The notes under the pieces are model-generated. The model was not told where the DNA came from. It did not search any database and saw only the letters and a program-made list of their open reading frames with translations. DNA of 64,000 nucleotides from Perca fluviatilis (lineage: Eukaryota; Chordata; Actinopteri; Perciformes; Percidae): NCBI RefSeq assembly GCF_010015445.1, contig NC_053112.1:33849498-33913497 (forward strand). The letters are read 5' to 3'. The stretch's first letter is position 1, and the number at the start of each line of letters is the position of its first letter. The position numbers and the translations under genes are program-made. Shown one piece after another: positions 10,949-22,886 of the stretch.

Positions 10949-12778
10949 ACGACACCAAGGGCATATCTGTCATTTGAACATCTACTGGGAACTGTCCAAG
11001 CCACTACAATTATAGTCTCCACCAAGAGTGAGGTGCTCTTAATAGGAGACTATTCACGTGTGTAATACATTGCATATACTATATGTAACCCGTAGGCACT
11101 TAACATGACATCCTGACCTGAACAGTGTATTGAAAAAGGAACATGATAGCTGTAATTCTGGCTGACACCGGTTCTTAGATGAAATCTAATGAAGAAAAAT
11201 GTATAATTTTTGTATAAGTGGCTATTTATATATAAATGGATCCAGGCAGAATGTGGGGCCACAACCTCTCTTGTTTCTTAATTAGTTAAGCTTACCAGGA
11301 TTTTTCAAATCTCACAAAGAAAGACATAAAATTTTAGATGAGATCTTTCTCTCTGATACGATCACTTGAACCTGTCAAATTTGATACAGAGTGAGAGAGA
11401 GGGTAACGCCTCTCTCCCGATAAAGTTAGCCCTACTGAAACTTTGATGTACTGTATATGCTCTTACAGTATGAATTCCTCTTGTACGTCACTAAATTTCA
11501 TGAAATGAGTTTCCAAACAACCAAATAATCTCATGATGGACCCACAGAGGACTCATTTACTTTCTCCATTATAAACATTTATTTTACTGTAACATACAAA
11601 TATTCCATTAAAAAGCAATACGTCAAACAGATGACAAGATTTTAAAGTAACATCTGAGAGTATCGACACATGGTCACAGATGGCATTTAGAATATTTTGC
11701 AATCAATTTCCATCCATGTCCGACAAAACAGCTTCTAAAGCTCACACTGTGTGAAAAACCATGATATATAAAATGTATGGTGCATCTCAATGCACTTTTG
11801 AAAGAAGTTGTCACATATGTTTCCATCAACTTCATTTGACCTGCTGCCTATGTGGACTTTAAGATACACAACATATGGCCTATTGAACAGGATGCCATCT
11901 GAGACTAAAATCTTTTGCCTCATAAAATATTTCTTGCCTTTCTCCACGTGCTGGGACATACATCTGCAAAAAAAAGCAAAATATCACAATGATTAGGGAT
12001 ATGGAGGTACAGACCATATTATTTATGATCTCTAAAATATGATTTGTCATGACTTTTAAACATTTGAATACAAAATCACCACTTAGACACACATTAGAAG
12101 CCATATTCTCGAAAAAATGTGGAAAACTTAAATTAACATGGCATGAAACTTAACACATACAGTTCTTCATTAATATATGTGTTCTTGTGTTTCTGATGCG
12201 ATTATAGTGCAAATGATTTGGCACTTGGACAAATGGCAACTCCGATCCTTCGTTCCATTAAACAATTGATTTAAAATCCCATTCGACCAAACATCCAATG
12301 GCAATTATACGTCTGTTCGAGGTTGACCAGATATGTGTCTTTGTCCATTTTGACTCTGATGAAGACACAGTGGTGTTGGAGGATGTGCAGAGAACCCTGT
12401 TTGACTTAATATGTTGTCTTTGCTACAGTGCAGCAACTGCAGCTATCCAACTAGCTAAACTCTTTCTTAAACTGACGAATCGAGTCGTAGTGAGCTTCTC
12501 AAGCTGTTTACTGTGGCTCTTTCCATCGTCTCACAGACAGAAGAGTGAAAACTGTAACAAAACACAAAATGCAAGATGGTTTAATCCTATGTAAATATGT
12601 GTAGATAAAACGTTTTTAATTACAACCACATCAAATGCTTTTTACTGTAAATATGCATTTAAATTATAACTAAAACAATGAAAGACCATCTTACGACATT
12701 GCCTCTGTAGAGTTTACAGTGTGGATTGCAATGGATGAGAAAGCATGTTGGATGATTCTACAATTTTCCTCTAGTCTA
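10949..12778. other. Intergenic DNA, no gene seen
   Basis: No recognised domain in any frame. The 98-codon frame at 12298-12594 resembles no family I know, so it is not called as a gene. Confidence 0.45.
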
Positions 12779-13112
12779 TAACCTTTGCGTTCCAATTCCG
12801 GGATTGCTCCAGTACAGCAGAAAATTCCACCGGATAGATTCTGTGGATTTATGAGGACTATTGTTGCTCCTCAGATCTCTGCATGGTAAATTGAGACAGC
12901 TAGCTAGACTATCTGTTCAATCTGAATTTTCTCTCGTATGACTATTTTGCAGCAGCTCTGTGCGGCGTTTAGCACCGCCCATGACGATTCTGATTGCTTT
13001 AAAGAAATGCCATTAAACCAGAGCACGTTTTCCTCCCATCCCCAAATGCTATGTGGAGTGGCCAGACCCTCCTTCAGCACGCTTTGGAGGAGGGTCTGGC
13101 AAAGTGAGACTT
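12779..13112 (+). repeat. Dispersed nonautonomous element, family M1 (copy a)
   Basis: First of six family copies in the window. Shared landmarks in order: GGGATTGCTCC, GGATTT(A/C)TGAGGACTAT, CAGACAGCTAGCTAGACTATCTG, TTTTGCAGC, GCGCCGCCCATGACGATT, TTTAAAGAAATGCCA, then a terminal hairpin at 13061-13100 with GCCAGACCCTCC and its exact complement as arms. No coding capacity. The 3' hairpin suggests a DNA-transposon derivative (MITE). M1 is a label coined here. Confidence 0.85.
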
Positions 13113-13299
13113 ATCTTCCTCTAACCACTAACAGGAAACTAACCTTTTGACCTTGAACTCCTTAGGCAGGAAAACATTTCAAAATAAAAGCTCATACAAA
13201 ATAAAAGCCCATACAATATAATGCCTAAAAGGCGACACACCCCCGCTGCTTCGCCTCATTGAGGTCACCACTACTACTAACCTATGAAATGAGTCAGTC

Positions 13300-13618
13300 C
13301 TTATGTTCCACTTCCGGGATTGCTCCGGTGGATTTATGAGGACTATGGTTCACCATTTCCAAGATCTCTGCAGGGTAAATCCAGACAGCTAACTGGACTT
13401 TTTGTCTAATCTGAGTTTTCTGTTGCACGACTAAAACAACATTTGAACGTACACATGTTCCACCAAAACAAGTTCCTTCCCGAGGCTATTTTGCAGCGGT
13501 ACCATGGCTTTTCCCAGTGCTTAGCGCCGCCCATGACGATTGTGATTGGTTTAAAGAAATGCCAATGAATCAAAGCACTTTTTCTCCCATCCCAGAATGG
13601 TGTGTGGACTAGCCACAT
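13300..13618 (+). repeat. M1 family element (copy b), hairpin lost
   Basis: Same landmarks as copy a, in the same orientation and only about 190 bp further on. It also includes the central GTTCCACCAAAACAAGTTCC segment that copy a lacks. It breaks off in GTGTGGACTAGCCA just before the terminal hairpin. Confidence 0.83.
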
Positions 13619-13764
13619 ACGTCATGGTTCGTTTCCGACAATATGTGGCACAGACAAACGCGACATTCACAGGCTGTAAATTGTCAATAACTGCCGAAAA
13701 TCAGGGGGATTTACTGGCGTTTACAGGAACGAAAATCTCACTTTTCATGCAGTGCTACTTTTCT

Positions 13765-13872
13765 ACAGAAGGTTGCCAGATTTGTCTCTAGTCGCTTTTT
13801 TGAAAAAAAGTCACTATGGGGGTCTGAAAAGTTGCTAAATCTAGTGACAAATTCGCTAAGTTGGCAACACTG
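13765..13872. repeat. Right end of a hAT-like element (GTTGGCAACACTG end)
   Basis: Homologous to the right end at 44564-44641: GCCAGATTTGTC, AGTCGCTTTTTT, AAATCTAG(T/C)GACAAA, then the terminus GTTGGCAACACTG. The matching left end was not found nearby, so only a terminus remains. Confidence 0.72.
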
Positions 13873-14165
13873 AAGCCTCTGCAGCTTCGCTCAGCTCATT
13901 GTAAAGAGGGGTGGGGCTGTGTGTGTGTCTGTCGCTCATTGTAAACCAACCAATCAGCGTGCAGCTCATCTAAATATTCATGAGCATACCATATAAGGGA
14001 GGAAACCTCTTGTTTCAATCCAGGGTTATTTTACAGGGTTGCATTAGGGTGCACAGAACAGCACCCGGACCATTTTCAGCCCAACCAATGTTACATACCC
14101 TATTTGGAGACCTTAAGGAACAGTGTAAAAATACCTTATATAATCATTCTATCACCCCTTTAAGA
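13873..14165. repeat. Probable dispersed teleost repeat
   Basis: Contains the phrases CATTTTCAGCCCAACCAATG, GGAGACCTTAAGGAACAGTG and TATCACCCCTTTAA, which I recognise as part of a common fish nonautonomous element. Ends are not defined by any inverted repeat I can see. Confidence 0.45.
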
Positions 14166-14169
14166 AGGA

Positions 14170-16076
14170 CACTGTCTCCCTCCTGAAGGTTTTGGTAGGA
14201 CTTGTGAAATTTCTGTCTGCAAAGCAGTGTGGGCAAGTACTCACGACTTCAAAGTTTCCAGAACCTGTCGGCAAGAGTTTGAACTTGTCTCCACTGCTTG
14301 CTGAGGAGGTCTTTGTCTGTAAAGTCACCTGGTGGAGGAGGGACTCCCACTCTCTAAATTAGGAGCTTTGATGGAAAACTTATAAAAGGTTGGTTAACCC
14401 CCAAACAAAGCTCTTGCTGAACTGAGCTAGGCATTTTTTTTAATTCTGTTTAAAATCCCTTACCTTTTTTACAGCAATTGCATATTAAAAGCATGCAACC
14501 CACTTGTCTGACATGGTCATTTTGCAGGATACCATTTGCCTGCGCTTCTGGCAGTGGCTCAAAATGAGATACCATGGGTTGAAAAGGTGATGATAGGGAG
14601 ATGTGCATTCATTCTTCTGATTCTTACTTGTTTTGGTGCATAAATACAGTAGTGGGGACTGAACAACATTGCAACCTTCGACAATAATGTAGGGAGTTTC
14701 TTTTACATTCATGTGTTCAATGTTTTTTTCTGAGTCAGTCTAATAATAAATGCTACATTCCTACCACTAATCATTATTTTACACTACTGCCATTACTGAT
14801 TTTAAGCCAACCATGTATGAGCTCTTCTGTCCTCTCAGATTTGTTGCAGCGTCTCACAGGGGTACAGGCTATAAATGGGATGCGAGCCATTTATGAACCA
14901 TTTGAAGTGATCTATATTCAAGCTTTCATGGTCTCTTATGTCAGGCTGTCCCTGGCTGTGCTCAGTTTTGCATAGGAGACCAGTAAAAGGGAATTACATC
15001 ATTTTGGAAATATGCAAGGACCTCTGGATTCCAAGAGAAAGGGATTATCCTCTTACGCTCCATTTGTTTCCTTGGGGCAAGTACAGCATATCAACCCATG
15101 TTCTTGCACACACATTTATTTGTTTCATTCATACAATACATGATGAAAAACGTGTGATTGAAAATGTATTTTAAATAGCACCTTACAGGGGAGCTGGAGG
15201 AATATAAACGAAAAGTCTGTTTGTGAAATACACGCATCGAAGATTCGCTAGTGTCGTCCCTCTGGATTAAAATACATAAATATGAAAACCATATAAAACC
15301 ATTCTCAGCAGTCATTTACGCCACTTTGTTTGATATTGTGCACATTTTGGAAACAAAGCAATCACGATGTAACTAAAGGTGTCCCCATTATATTATTGAG
15401 CTGCAATAATTCTGAATACAGTGTTATTTATTACATTTACAAGTGGGTAGTCTGTTATTAATGGTGGATTACTTATTAACAGTACTACACTCTGCAACTT
15501 GCTGACTTTGACAAAACAATGCTGCTCTAACATAATACAAATCTATGTAATGGATGTGTTAATAACTTTATTTTATTAAAAACTTTATTTTCTGAATTCT
15601 GTTATGGTGGCAAGGTTTATTTTCCCTTGTGTCCCTATGTCATCACAATAACATGTAACAGTGATTTCTATAGAAAACAAAATAATAAAATAAAATCACA
15701 AACCTATTAAATATCCTCTTTCAAGCGAGGACAATACTTGTTTGAACAGAAATGTATGGCCTTCTGTCCAAATAATGTATTTGAAAATAATAGATTTTTC
15801 ACTCACTTCATCACTAACTCAGTTCGGCACTGCAAGGCCGAAGTCTTTCTTGGCGAAAATAAAAAAGCATCCGTGCTCACACACACGTGCTCACACACAC
15901 ACACACTTACTTTCTACAGAGTCCCATACCATTTGTTTGTGTTTCTAAACACCTGTGTTGGAGACCACCTGCATTGGAAACATCCTGGTTGGACAAGTTT
16001 CATATTAAGTCTGTAATTGACTTTGCCCTTTGTAAAATCTGGAGCAATTTGGAACTCTTCCCTTCACATCTGGGAG
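14170..16076. other. Intergenic DNA, no gene seen
   Basis: AT-rich, with only a short CA-rich patch at 15878-15905. No domain-bearing frames. Confidence 0.5.
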
Positions 16077-16084
16077 GTGGTTAA
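16077..16084. repeat. Left target-site duplication of hAT element
   Basis: GTGGTTAA, identical to 17732-17739 on the other side of the element. Confidence 0.93.
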
Positions 16085-16534
16085 CAGAGATGTTCACAAG
16101 TCATTTTTTGGAAGTCCAAGTCAAGTCTCAAGTCTTTGAGCTCGAGTCCAAGTCAAGCCTCAAGTCTTTGAGGGGCAAGTTCAAGTCAAGTCTCAAGTAT
16201 TTTGCCACGAGTCCAAGTCAAGTCTCAAGTCTCTGGCCATCTGATCTGTCTCTAACACTGTATTGTTAAATCTTATGAATTCACAGCATGTCCTGTTGCT
16301 ATGATCCATATAGTACAGTATCAAAATCAGTTGTAGGATAACTTTATGGGGTCTACTTAACACATCCCTCTAGCCCTCGGACCTGGTGAAATATTAACCT
16401 AAATACCTAATATAAATAATCTAATATTAACCTAAATATAACCTATATTTTTCTATATGTCACATCATATGGATACAACTATAAAGATAGAATCCTGAGA
16501 GGACAGAAGAGCTCATACATGGTTGGCTGCTAAT

Positions 16535-17238
16535 CCTGTTCCCAGGATTAGCACAACACTTTGTGATAGTTAGCTTGTTACCTGTGACGATATATGCTAA
16601 ATGTGACGTCTCTTTCACTCAAAACAATGTCTAATGTCGAAGTAGAAATCAAGAGAATAGTGGCAGCGCCACACCAGTTACAGAACAACATGCATCTCAG
16701 TGTCAGTCCAAATTACGCACAATAAGCAGTTTGAACTCACTGATGTAATGCCATTTATTTTCTAAGTGTTAGTAGGCTCAGTGAAACTGAGTCCAGCTCA
16801 AGGGAGATCCAACTCAGGAGGAGAGGTTAGTGAGGCCAGTGTCTCCACGGCAGGTGACAGTGCCCACAGATCCGCTGCGCCACGCATGGATGAAATAATG
16901 AAATAGTGAATAGGACTACAGTAACAGAAATATGTGCAGAATTAAGACAGTCAAGACGACCCAGTGTTTGGTGGACCGGGTACACCTTGTTCACTTAATA
17001 GCATACAAATCATCTAGCGCATCAATTACGCATCACATGAGTTTGCCCACTCGACACAGCGTTTGTTCCTGGGGAGATGGATCCGTGCGTCCCGCCTCCT
17101 GTGCGCCGTGGATGCCTGAGCCTCAGCAAATACTAACTATAAAGATACAATGTGCCTGTTCCCAGCATTAGCACAACACTTTGCGATGGTTAGCTTGTTA
17201 CCTGTGATGATATATGCTAAATGTAACGTCTCTTTCAC
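16535..17238. repeat. 84-bp direct repeat within the hAT element, units 620 bp apart
   Basis: 16535-16618 and 17155-17238 differ at about five of 84 positions. Both run from CCTGTTCCCAG to ACGTCTCTTTCAC. The ACTATAAAGATA string just upstream is also repeated, but its spacing to the unit differs by about 40 bases. The intervening sequence has no recognised coding content. Confidence 0.88.
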
Positions 17239-17239
17239 A

Positions 17240-17431
17240 TTAGCACGTGAGTGACCTATCTGGGTGCGTTTTGAGATGCCTGATGAAGTTCAATGTTGTT
17301 GATCCGGCATCATTTATCTTGGTGCCACACACCTTGCATGTAGCTGTTCACTTACTGCCACTGTTTATGAAGTTATTGAAAGCAAAACTAATGACAAAAG
17401 GCACAGCTCCAGGAGGACTTGGTGTCGCCAT
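17240..17431 (-). pseudogene. hAT transposase N-terminal exon with BED-type zinc finger, broken
   Basis: Read on the minus strand from an ATG at 17431, the frame starts MATPSPPGAVPF, meets a TGA at 17348-17350, then continues as TATCKVCGTKINDAG with LNFIRHLKTH. That gives Cys-x2-Cys followed by His-x3-His, the zinc ligands of a BED finger, the DNA-binding domain at the N-terminus of many hAT transposases. A second stop is at 17240-17242. No catalytic domain follows, so this is the remnant of the parent transposase gene. The finger assignment is by motif only. Confidence 0.72.
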
Positions 17432-17731
17432 CCTTAATGCATTTTTTTATATGTGAGTGCACGCACATAGGCATGATAGCGCATGCATTATGTTGCACAT
17501 TATGGCAAAGGGCAGGGGACATGCAGCTCGTCATACGTTTCCCTAACGTATATGCGCCAATAAAAGAAAATAGAAATACATGAATAAATTTATATTTAAA
17601 AAGCAATAATTGCATGAAAACAGGTTGTTGACGAGTCTCGAAGCTCGAGTCCGAGTCAAGTCTGAAGTCAGCTGTTTGTGCGACTTAAGTGCGACTCAAG
17701 TCCGAGTCTCAGACTCCAGTCCCCATCTCTG

Positions 17732-17739
17732 GTGGTTAA
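17732..17739. repeat. Right target-site duplication of hAT element
   Basis: GTGGTTAA, the exact partner of 16077-16084. Confidence 0.93.
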
Positions 17740-20698
17740 TGAGTTACTGACTTGGAACATCTGAAACCTGCTCTTTTAATATGAGCTTGTGTGCAATATT
17801 CTGTCAAAATCCACAGTTTTAACCTTGTAGATTGTGCGAGTAAAATCTACCGAATCCATTAACTACAGTAATGGAAATGGAGTAGATAACAGAGTGTTCA
17901 CCCAGAGTCTGTGTTAGGACCATTTCTTTGATGTCGTGTAGATTTGAACAGCGAATATGTTAGTTTGATTCTGAAAAGAGCTGTTTTATTTTTTCTTTAA
18001 TATAGAGAATACAATAGAAAATAAAATCCGAATTATATTCTGTATTTGTGTGTCTGTTTTTTCTATTTTCACATTGAAAAGCCTAGTGTGATTAACAAGC
18101 AAACAAAAACCACCAAACAATATTGGTGGTCGACTTTTCAATCATTTCTTTATAGCTTTGGAAAAAAAAAAGAAAAAAATGTGAATTCAACTAGATATTG
18201 TTTTTTAAGTGCTTAAAGTAATACATTGGGGAAAAAACAGTGAAACCTTCATGCTCTATTTTTTTGTCACAAAAGCAAAATAATATTCAGTGCCAATGGA
18301 AATACTGCAGGAGGTGTCTGACAAATATAACAATACAACCTGAAGTTTGGGTGCCTTACTTCCCCAAATTCTATAAATAATTTAAAATGATATATAATGT
18401 TGGGAAGAAGTACGTAATGTTTGGTCAGTAAAAGTAAATTTCGGTCAGAATAATCTGGTTATTTGATAAAAAGTCAAAAGTAAAAGCTTGTGTAGATTAA
18501 AACGTTAAATGAGAAGTTGACCACTCCCATGGTACATTTTAGAAAAAAACAAACATTGAATCACAAAGCCTAAAAGTGTATTATGTGTGCTGATAACGGT
18601 GGGCAGGAGCTAAGGATTATGCTATCAAGTCAAATTATATAACACATTTCATTCTTAATACACTTATTTCACGTTTTTGATGAAATCAGAAACAAAGAAT
18701 TTGAAACTTCTGCAGCTCTTATTTGGACCTCCGACTGGTTTCTTCTACATAACATCTTTGCATGAGTCTCATGGGTATTGTAGTATTTAAAGCCCTCCCC
18801 CATGCTAAACTCAAGGAAAAATATGATTTTATAATAATCATATATATAATAATTAAAACTCATGACCATAGAATGAACCCATGTGAGACCATTTTATGCT
18901 GAAAAACATTGAGGTTAACATTGAAAAAGAAATTTAGAAATGAGAATTTAGAGTGGGGAGAAATATTTCTGGAACCATCAACTCATCAACATCAACTCCA
19001 TTTGTATTTAACGCTGTATTACGTATTTTCGACCACTACTCTTAAAATAACTGCCACACTTACTAGATAGATGAAAATATAGTTCTTGCTATAAGATCAG
19101 TAACAGTCTCCCATAATCACTGCATGATTACATTTTTATCTGTGGCAGACAGCAGCCAAAGCTCACCTGGTGTACAGAAAATTACTAAATGAAATACATT
19201 CACATACTAATCTATTGTCCATTCAGTTCCACAATGTAATCCTGCTCGCTCCCTTGTCGTTCGCTGCTGGTGCACTTAACATACCATGTTGTCATGAACT
19301 GACCAAGCATCTACTGTAAATCCCTGCAGTAAATTCCATTCTAATTCATATTGGATATGGATACTTGAGAATGCCAGTGGGTGTTGCAGTTGACAATGCG
19401 GGACTGTCGTCTGGCACGCTCTTGTCCTGGTAATGTTGGTTGCTGTCATCCCCAGGATTAGAGGATGACTAAAATGATAGAAGGATACATGCCTTTTCCC
19501 AGATTAGGATTGACCTGCTTTAAAAAAATAATGGTGATTTCTTCTTATCCGATTAAAGCCACCAACTGACCTAAATGATGTTGCTTTTTCTGCATTACAT
19601 TTTGAAATATCTACAACAGCAGCATGAGAAATAATTAGATTTTCATTCAACTGAAGCCTTTATTCCATTCGATTCAAATCAAAACCCAAATCTGAACCAA
19701 TTTATCAACAGTTTGTACTCTTTCAGCTTGCATTTGTTTGCTGCACATGTTGACATGTCGGCTGTGCGATTGACTGTCCATCTGTTACAAGAAACATCTG
19801 AACCACACAAATCAAATAGTTAGACTAACTTCAAAGATTTTTCTACTCTGTGTTCCTATGTTTTTTATATATTTATTTATATATATATAGACTTAATTAT
19901 TTCAGAATGTGCATTATAGAATAGGCAAATATCTTACCACCAGCAATTGTTTTATAGTATTAGTATGTTTTTACAATACGTTTTTAATGTTTTCTACAGT
20001 ATAACAAATAAGTACATAACCTAGAATTACAGCTTTGAGTAATATTGTAGAAACTGAGTTACCATAACCATATGTATGACAGTATACGTAATTCTCAGTT
20101 GTGTTTTGGGTTTGTGTAGTGGCAAAGCATAAATTACAGGCAATTACCAGCTCATGTCACTATAGTATCTCATAACAATAAACCATCTGCACCACCTATC
20201 AGGCTGAAATTAATCATTTCCCAGTACTGGCCAGATGAAAGTGTCTTGTAAACCTTTCGGTCTACTTCGATGAACTTAAGGGTTCAAACTATAAACAAAA
20301 GTACAGCCATGACCACGAGTCATATAAGGCCACACAATGTTCCCACACTTCCTGTAATCATTGGGGATTTCAAATAGCTCCCAATTCGTTTTGCTTTATT
20401 TCACCAACTGCCCGTTAGCTTGCTAGGCCGATGCAGCAAGAAGCTGTCTTGTTTTCACCACTATGCACTGACTGTCTTACTTGCAAAACATGACACAGAT
20501 AAACCCAAAATATTGGTGCAGCCAGATAGAGAAATTTTTTTAAAAAACATTTAAATGACCTGAATCCAAAATGAAACCAGATACCCTAGGCTGTGTCATG
20601 TAGCAGAATGTGTAGTTCATGTAGACTGTGTCATTTATATGTAAAACAACTGTATGTACTCTGTGCTCCATAGAAAAACTTACAGTGAAGGCGCTTTA
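17740..20698. other. Intergenic DNA, no gene seen
   Basis: AT-rich, with A- and T-runs and no recognised repeat or domain. None of the short frames is supported. Confidence 0.5.
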
Positions 20699-21185
20699 AC
20701 ACCTATAGTTCGGTAGACTCAGTTCAATTCAGGGGTGAAGTTGCAACATTTTACATTTGATTCGGTTAGCGTTCACACTGCACTTTGTCAAGCTCACCAA
20801 ACATTATAAACCAATGTCACATGGTGGAAAAGACAGCGAGTAAAGGAGAGGGTGGGCCCTGATGAGAGAGATAGAGATTATGATATCTATATATTATTAT
20901 GGATGTTAAAGTTATTTTCCTGTAAGTCAGTAAATTGTGTGCATGGTTGAATTACGTAAATTGCAGGCTAGTAAATGCACTGTGTTTTTTTTGACTTCCT
21001 ATATTTAGGTCACATCACATGTTCCCCTAAAGTGAACCAAACTCTAGCGCACTTGGAAGCAAACCCATATTTTTAGGCGGACCAGAGTTTGGTTGTTTGG
21101 TCCACACCAGAGTTCAAATAAGCTTTCAACCCCCCTCCCCAAACGAACCGGACATTTTGACGAAAGGCTCCAGGGTTCGGTTAAA
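20699..21185. mobile_element. AGGGCG-end DNA transposon (copy 2, partial)
   Basis: The left end AGGCGCTTTAACACCTATAG matches the reverse complement of the right end of copy 1 (8411-8427 and inward), so the two copies are in opposite orientation. Further in are GTGAACCAAACTCTAG, GGACCAGAGTTTGG and AACGAACCGG, words typical of the family. The far terminus is missing; a LINE scrap follows. Confidence 0.65.
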
Positions 21186-21204
21186 ACAGACCTGTCTGAA
21201 GAAA

Positions 21205-21340
21205 ATTCTATTACAATCCATAATCCCTCCCTCTCGCCAAGTAAAGAGCCTTGGTGTCATCCTCAACATCAATAATCTCATCTCATCTTACTTCCATCTG
21301 CGCACCATCCACCATCTCCGCACGTCTCTAACACATGATG
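21205..21340 (+). pseudogene. Short LINE reverse-transcriptase C-terminal scrap
   Basis: Part of an open frame at 21097-21381. Residues reading VKSLGVILN then INNLISSYFHLR and LRTSLT match the 'K-LGVxxD … SAFFHLRNI' segment after the RT active site in L2-group LINEs, with an internal deletion between the two parts. The upstream residues of the frame come from the neighbouring DNA element, so the frame is a chance fusion. Confidence 0.55.
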
Positions 21341-21381
21341 TCATGTACTTCTTTGCACCAATCAGAATTAAGCAAATTTGA

Positions 21382-22167
21382 TCCTAATCCTACGAATCGG
21401 GGTATGTCGGGGGTATGTCGGGGTATTATGGAGTTGGCATCTTCCATAAGACACGTTTTGTTGAATTAGAAACTGAACCACCTCAAGCAATACATTCTGT
21501 CAGAACCATTCAGATCACATTTGCAAGAAAATCTTAAGCATTTAATCCGTATTTTGTTCTTTGGATATGGTTTTGAAAGATATATATGTATATGTCATAA
21601 GTAAGGAGGGGTTTAATACAATAAAATGGCACAGGGCAGCTCAACACTGTTCACTGGCCTCTAAATAATTAGAATAGCAGTTAGAGCAATTTGATGATAG
21701 TACGTATTTAGCTGGGAATTTGTACCCCTGCATTTCTGTGCTCATGTTTGTAAGGGCTCATTAAAGTTGACGGCACAACCGGAGCGCACAGAGGGTGCTG
21801 AGAGTTAAGATAAACGTGCTGAGCAGACATTCTGTGCATCCAGTGTAACTTTATGGTTGGAGCCGTGATCACTGAGCTTATCTAGCATATATTTGGGTGT
21901 ATCTCATTACATGATATGGAAGAGAGGAAAGGGAAACGTGTTTAAAACTCTTTTCAAAATGGATTTCCATCTCTTGGGAAGTAGTCATTTAATTTTACAG
22001 CACCACTCAGTAATGTTAATCCTATCTGAATCAGAGAGGTTTGTTGTTACTCTCTACCAATGAGAATATTTCACACCTAAACGCAGACAGTACTTAGGTT
22101 CAACTTTTTGTTGAACTAAATGGTGATCTGATACCCTAATTACCCAGCTATGTAAAAGTAGTCAGCA
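21382..22167. other. Intergenic DNA, no gene seen
   Basis: Contains a short duplicated TATGTCGGGG motif at about 21402-21424. Otherwise featureless. Confidence 0.5.
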
Positions 22168-22175
22168 CTATCTAG
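22168..22175. repeat. Left target-site duplication of the 7.2-kb hAT element
   Basis: CTATCTAG, repeated at 29409-29416. Confidence 0.9.
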
Positions 22176-22466
22176 TAAGGGTGTTACAATTTCGATTTTA
22201 AATCTAGATTTATCGAAATTAATTCACAATGTTGAATATCGAATAAAAAAATGGAAACGTTGATACTGCCACGCCCCCACGTCACGAACGGTCGGCTTGT
22301 CAAGTAGCCACACAAGCCCCCAGGAACAGCGCCATGTCTTAATGCAACCATGGGCTTAGCGGTCAACGGTCAACTGCACCCCTCTGGCCCAGAAAAACTT
22401 TTCCCATAGACCATGGCGAAAGAAACTGCTATATTTTCAGCAGATGAATTTTTTCATCGTCTAGAA

Positions 22467-22668
22467 TTTTTTTTTTTTTAAGATTATTTTTTGGGGCTTT
22501 TCCCTTCACTTTGAAAGTGGACAGACACGAAAGAGGGAGAGAGACGGGGGTTGACACGCAGCAAAGGTCAGCAGGTCAGAACCGAACCCGCGCCGCTGCA
22601 GGACTCAGCCAACATAGGGCAAACGCTCCCACTGGGTGAGCCAGAGGTCGCCCCAGCAGATTCTTTTT
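22467..22668 (-). mobile_element. tRNA-derived SINE (minus strand)
   Basis: Read on the minus strand from about 22668, the 5' part has tRNA promoter boxes: TGGCTCACCCAGTGGGAGC resembles box A and, about 45 bases on, GGTTCGGTTCT resembles box B (GGTTCGANTCC). A non-tRNA body with a GTCTCTCTCCCTC stretch follows, then AAAATAATCTT and an A-run (the T-run at 22468-22480 on the plus strand). I recognise this as a common fish tRNA-derived repeat. Target duplication unclear. Confidence 0.65.
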
Positions 22669-22878
22669 TTGGGGTACATCAACTTACCGAACAGTTAAAG
22701 GGTCCTGGTTTAAAACATCGCAGCCGAATCCAGAGTTATTAAACTAGACATGATGAACGCGCACAATGAACGCGAGCAGACCCGCGGGACTGCGCCCGCA
22801 CACGTCGCCTTGAACGCCCCCATTTCACGTTCTGCCAAGCGGAAAAAACACACGAGTTGAAGTGCTGCGAGTCGTATC

Positions 22879-22886
22879 CTCTAACA
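22879..22886. repeat. Left target-site duplication of nested MITE
   Basis: CTCTAACA, identical to 23399-23406. Confidence 0.92.

Larger units (their letters stand above)
16085..17731. mobile_element. Complete hAT-superfamily element (1,647 bp) with exact 8-bp target duplication
   Basis: Bounded by CAGAGATG and CATCTCTG terminal inverted repeats and by identical 8-bp GTGGTTAA duplications, the size hAT transposases make. Inside both ends are multiple AAGTC/GACTT-type subterminal motifs: the left end has three reiterations of GAGTCCAAGTCAAG(T/C)CTCAAG at 16113-16232, the right end a mirror set at 17636-17722. These fit transposase-binding repeats. The minus strand retains a broken BED-finger exon (17240-17431). 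An 84-bp segment is repeated directly inside (16535-16618 and 17155-17238). It is nonautonomous now. Confidence 0.92.

Noticed and set aside
12298..12594. 98-codon plus-strand frame in single-copy DNA
   Set aside because: No recognisable motif, and no convincing splice sites were noticed; not enough to call an exon.
22560..22668. Possible genuine tRNA gene on the minus strand
   Set aside because: Box A and box B are degenerate, no cloverleaf can be drawn by eye, and an A-tailed non-tRNA body follows, so a SINE fits better.
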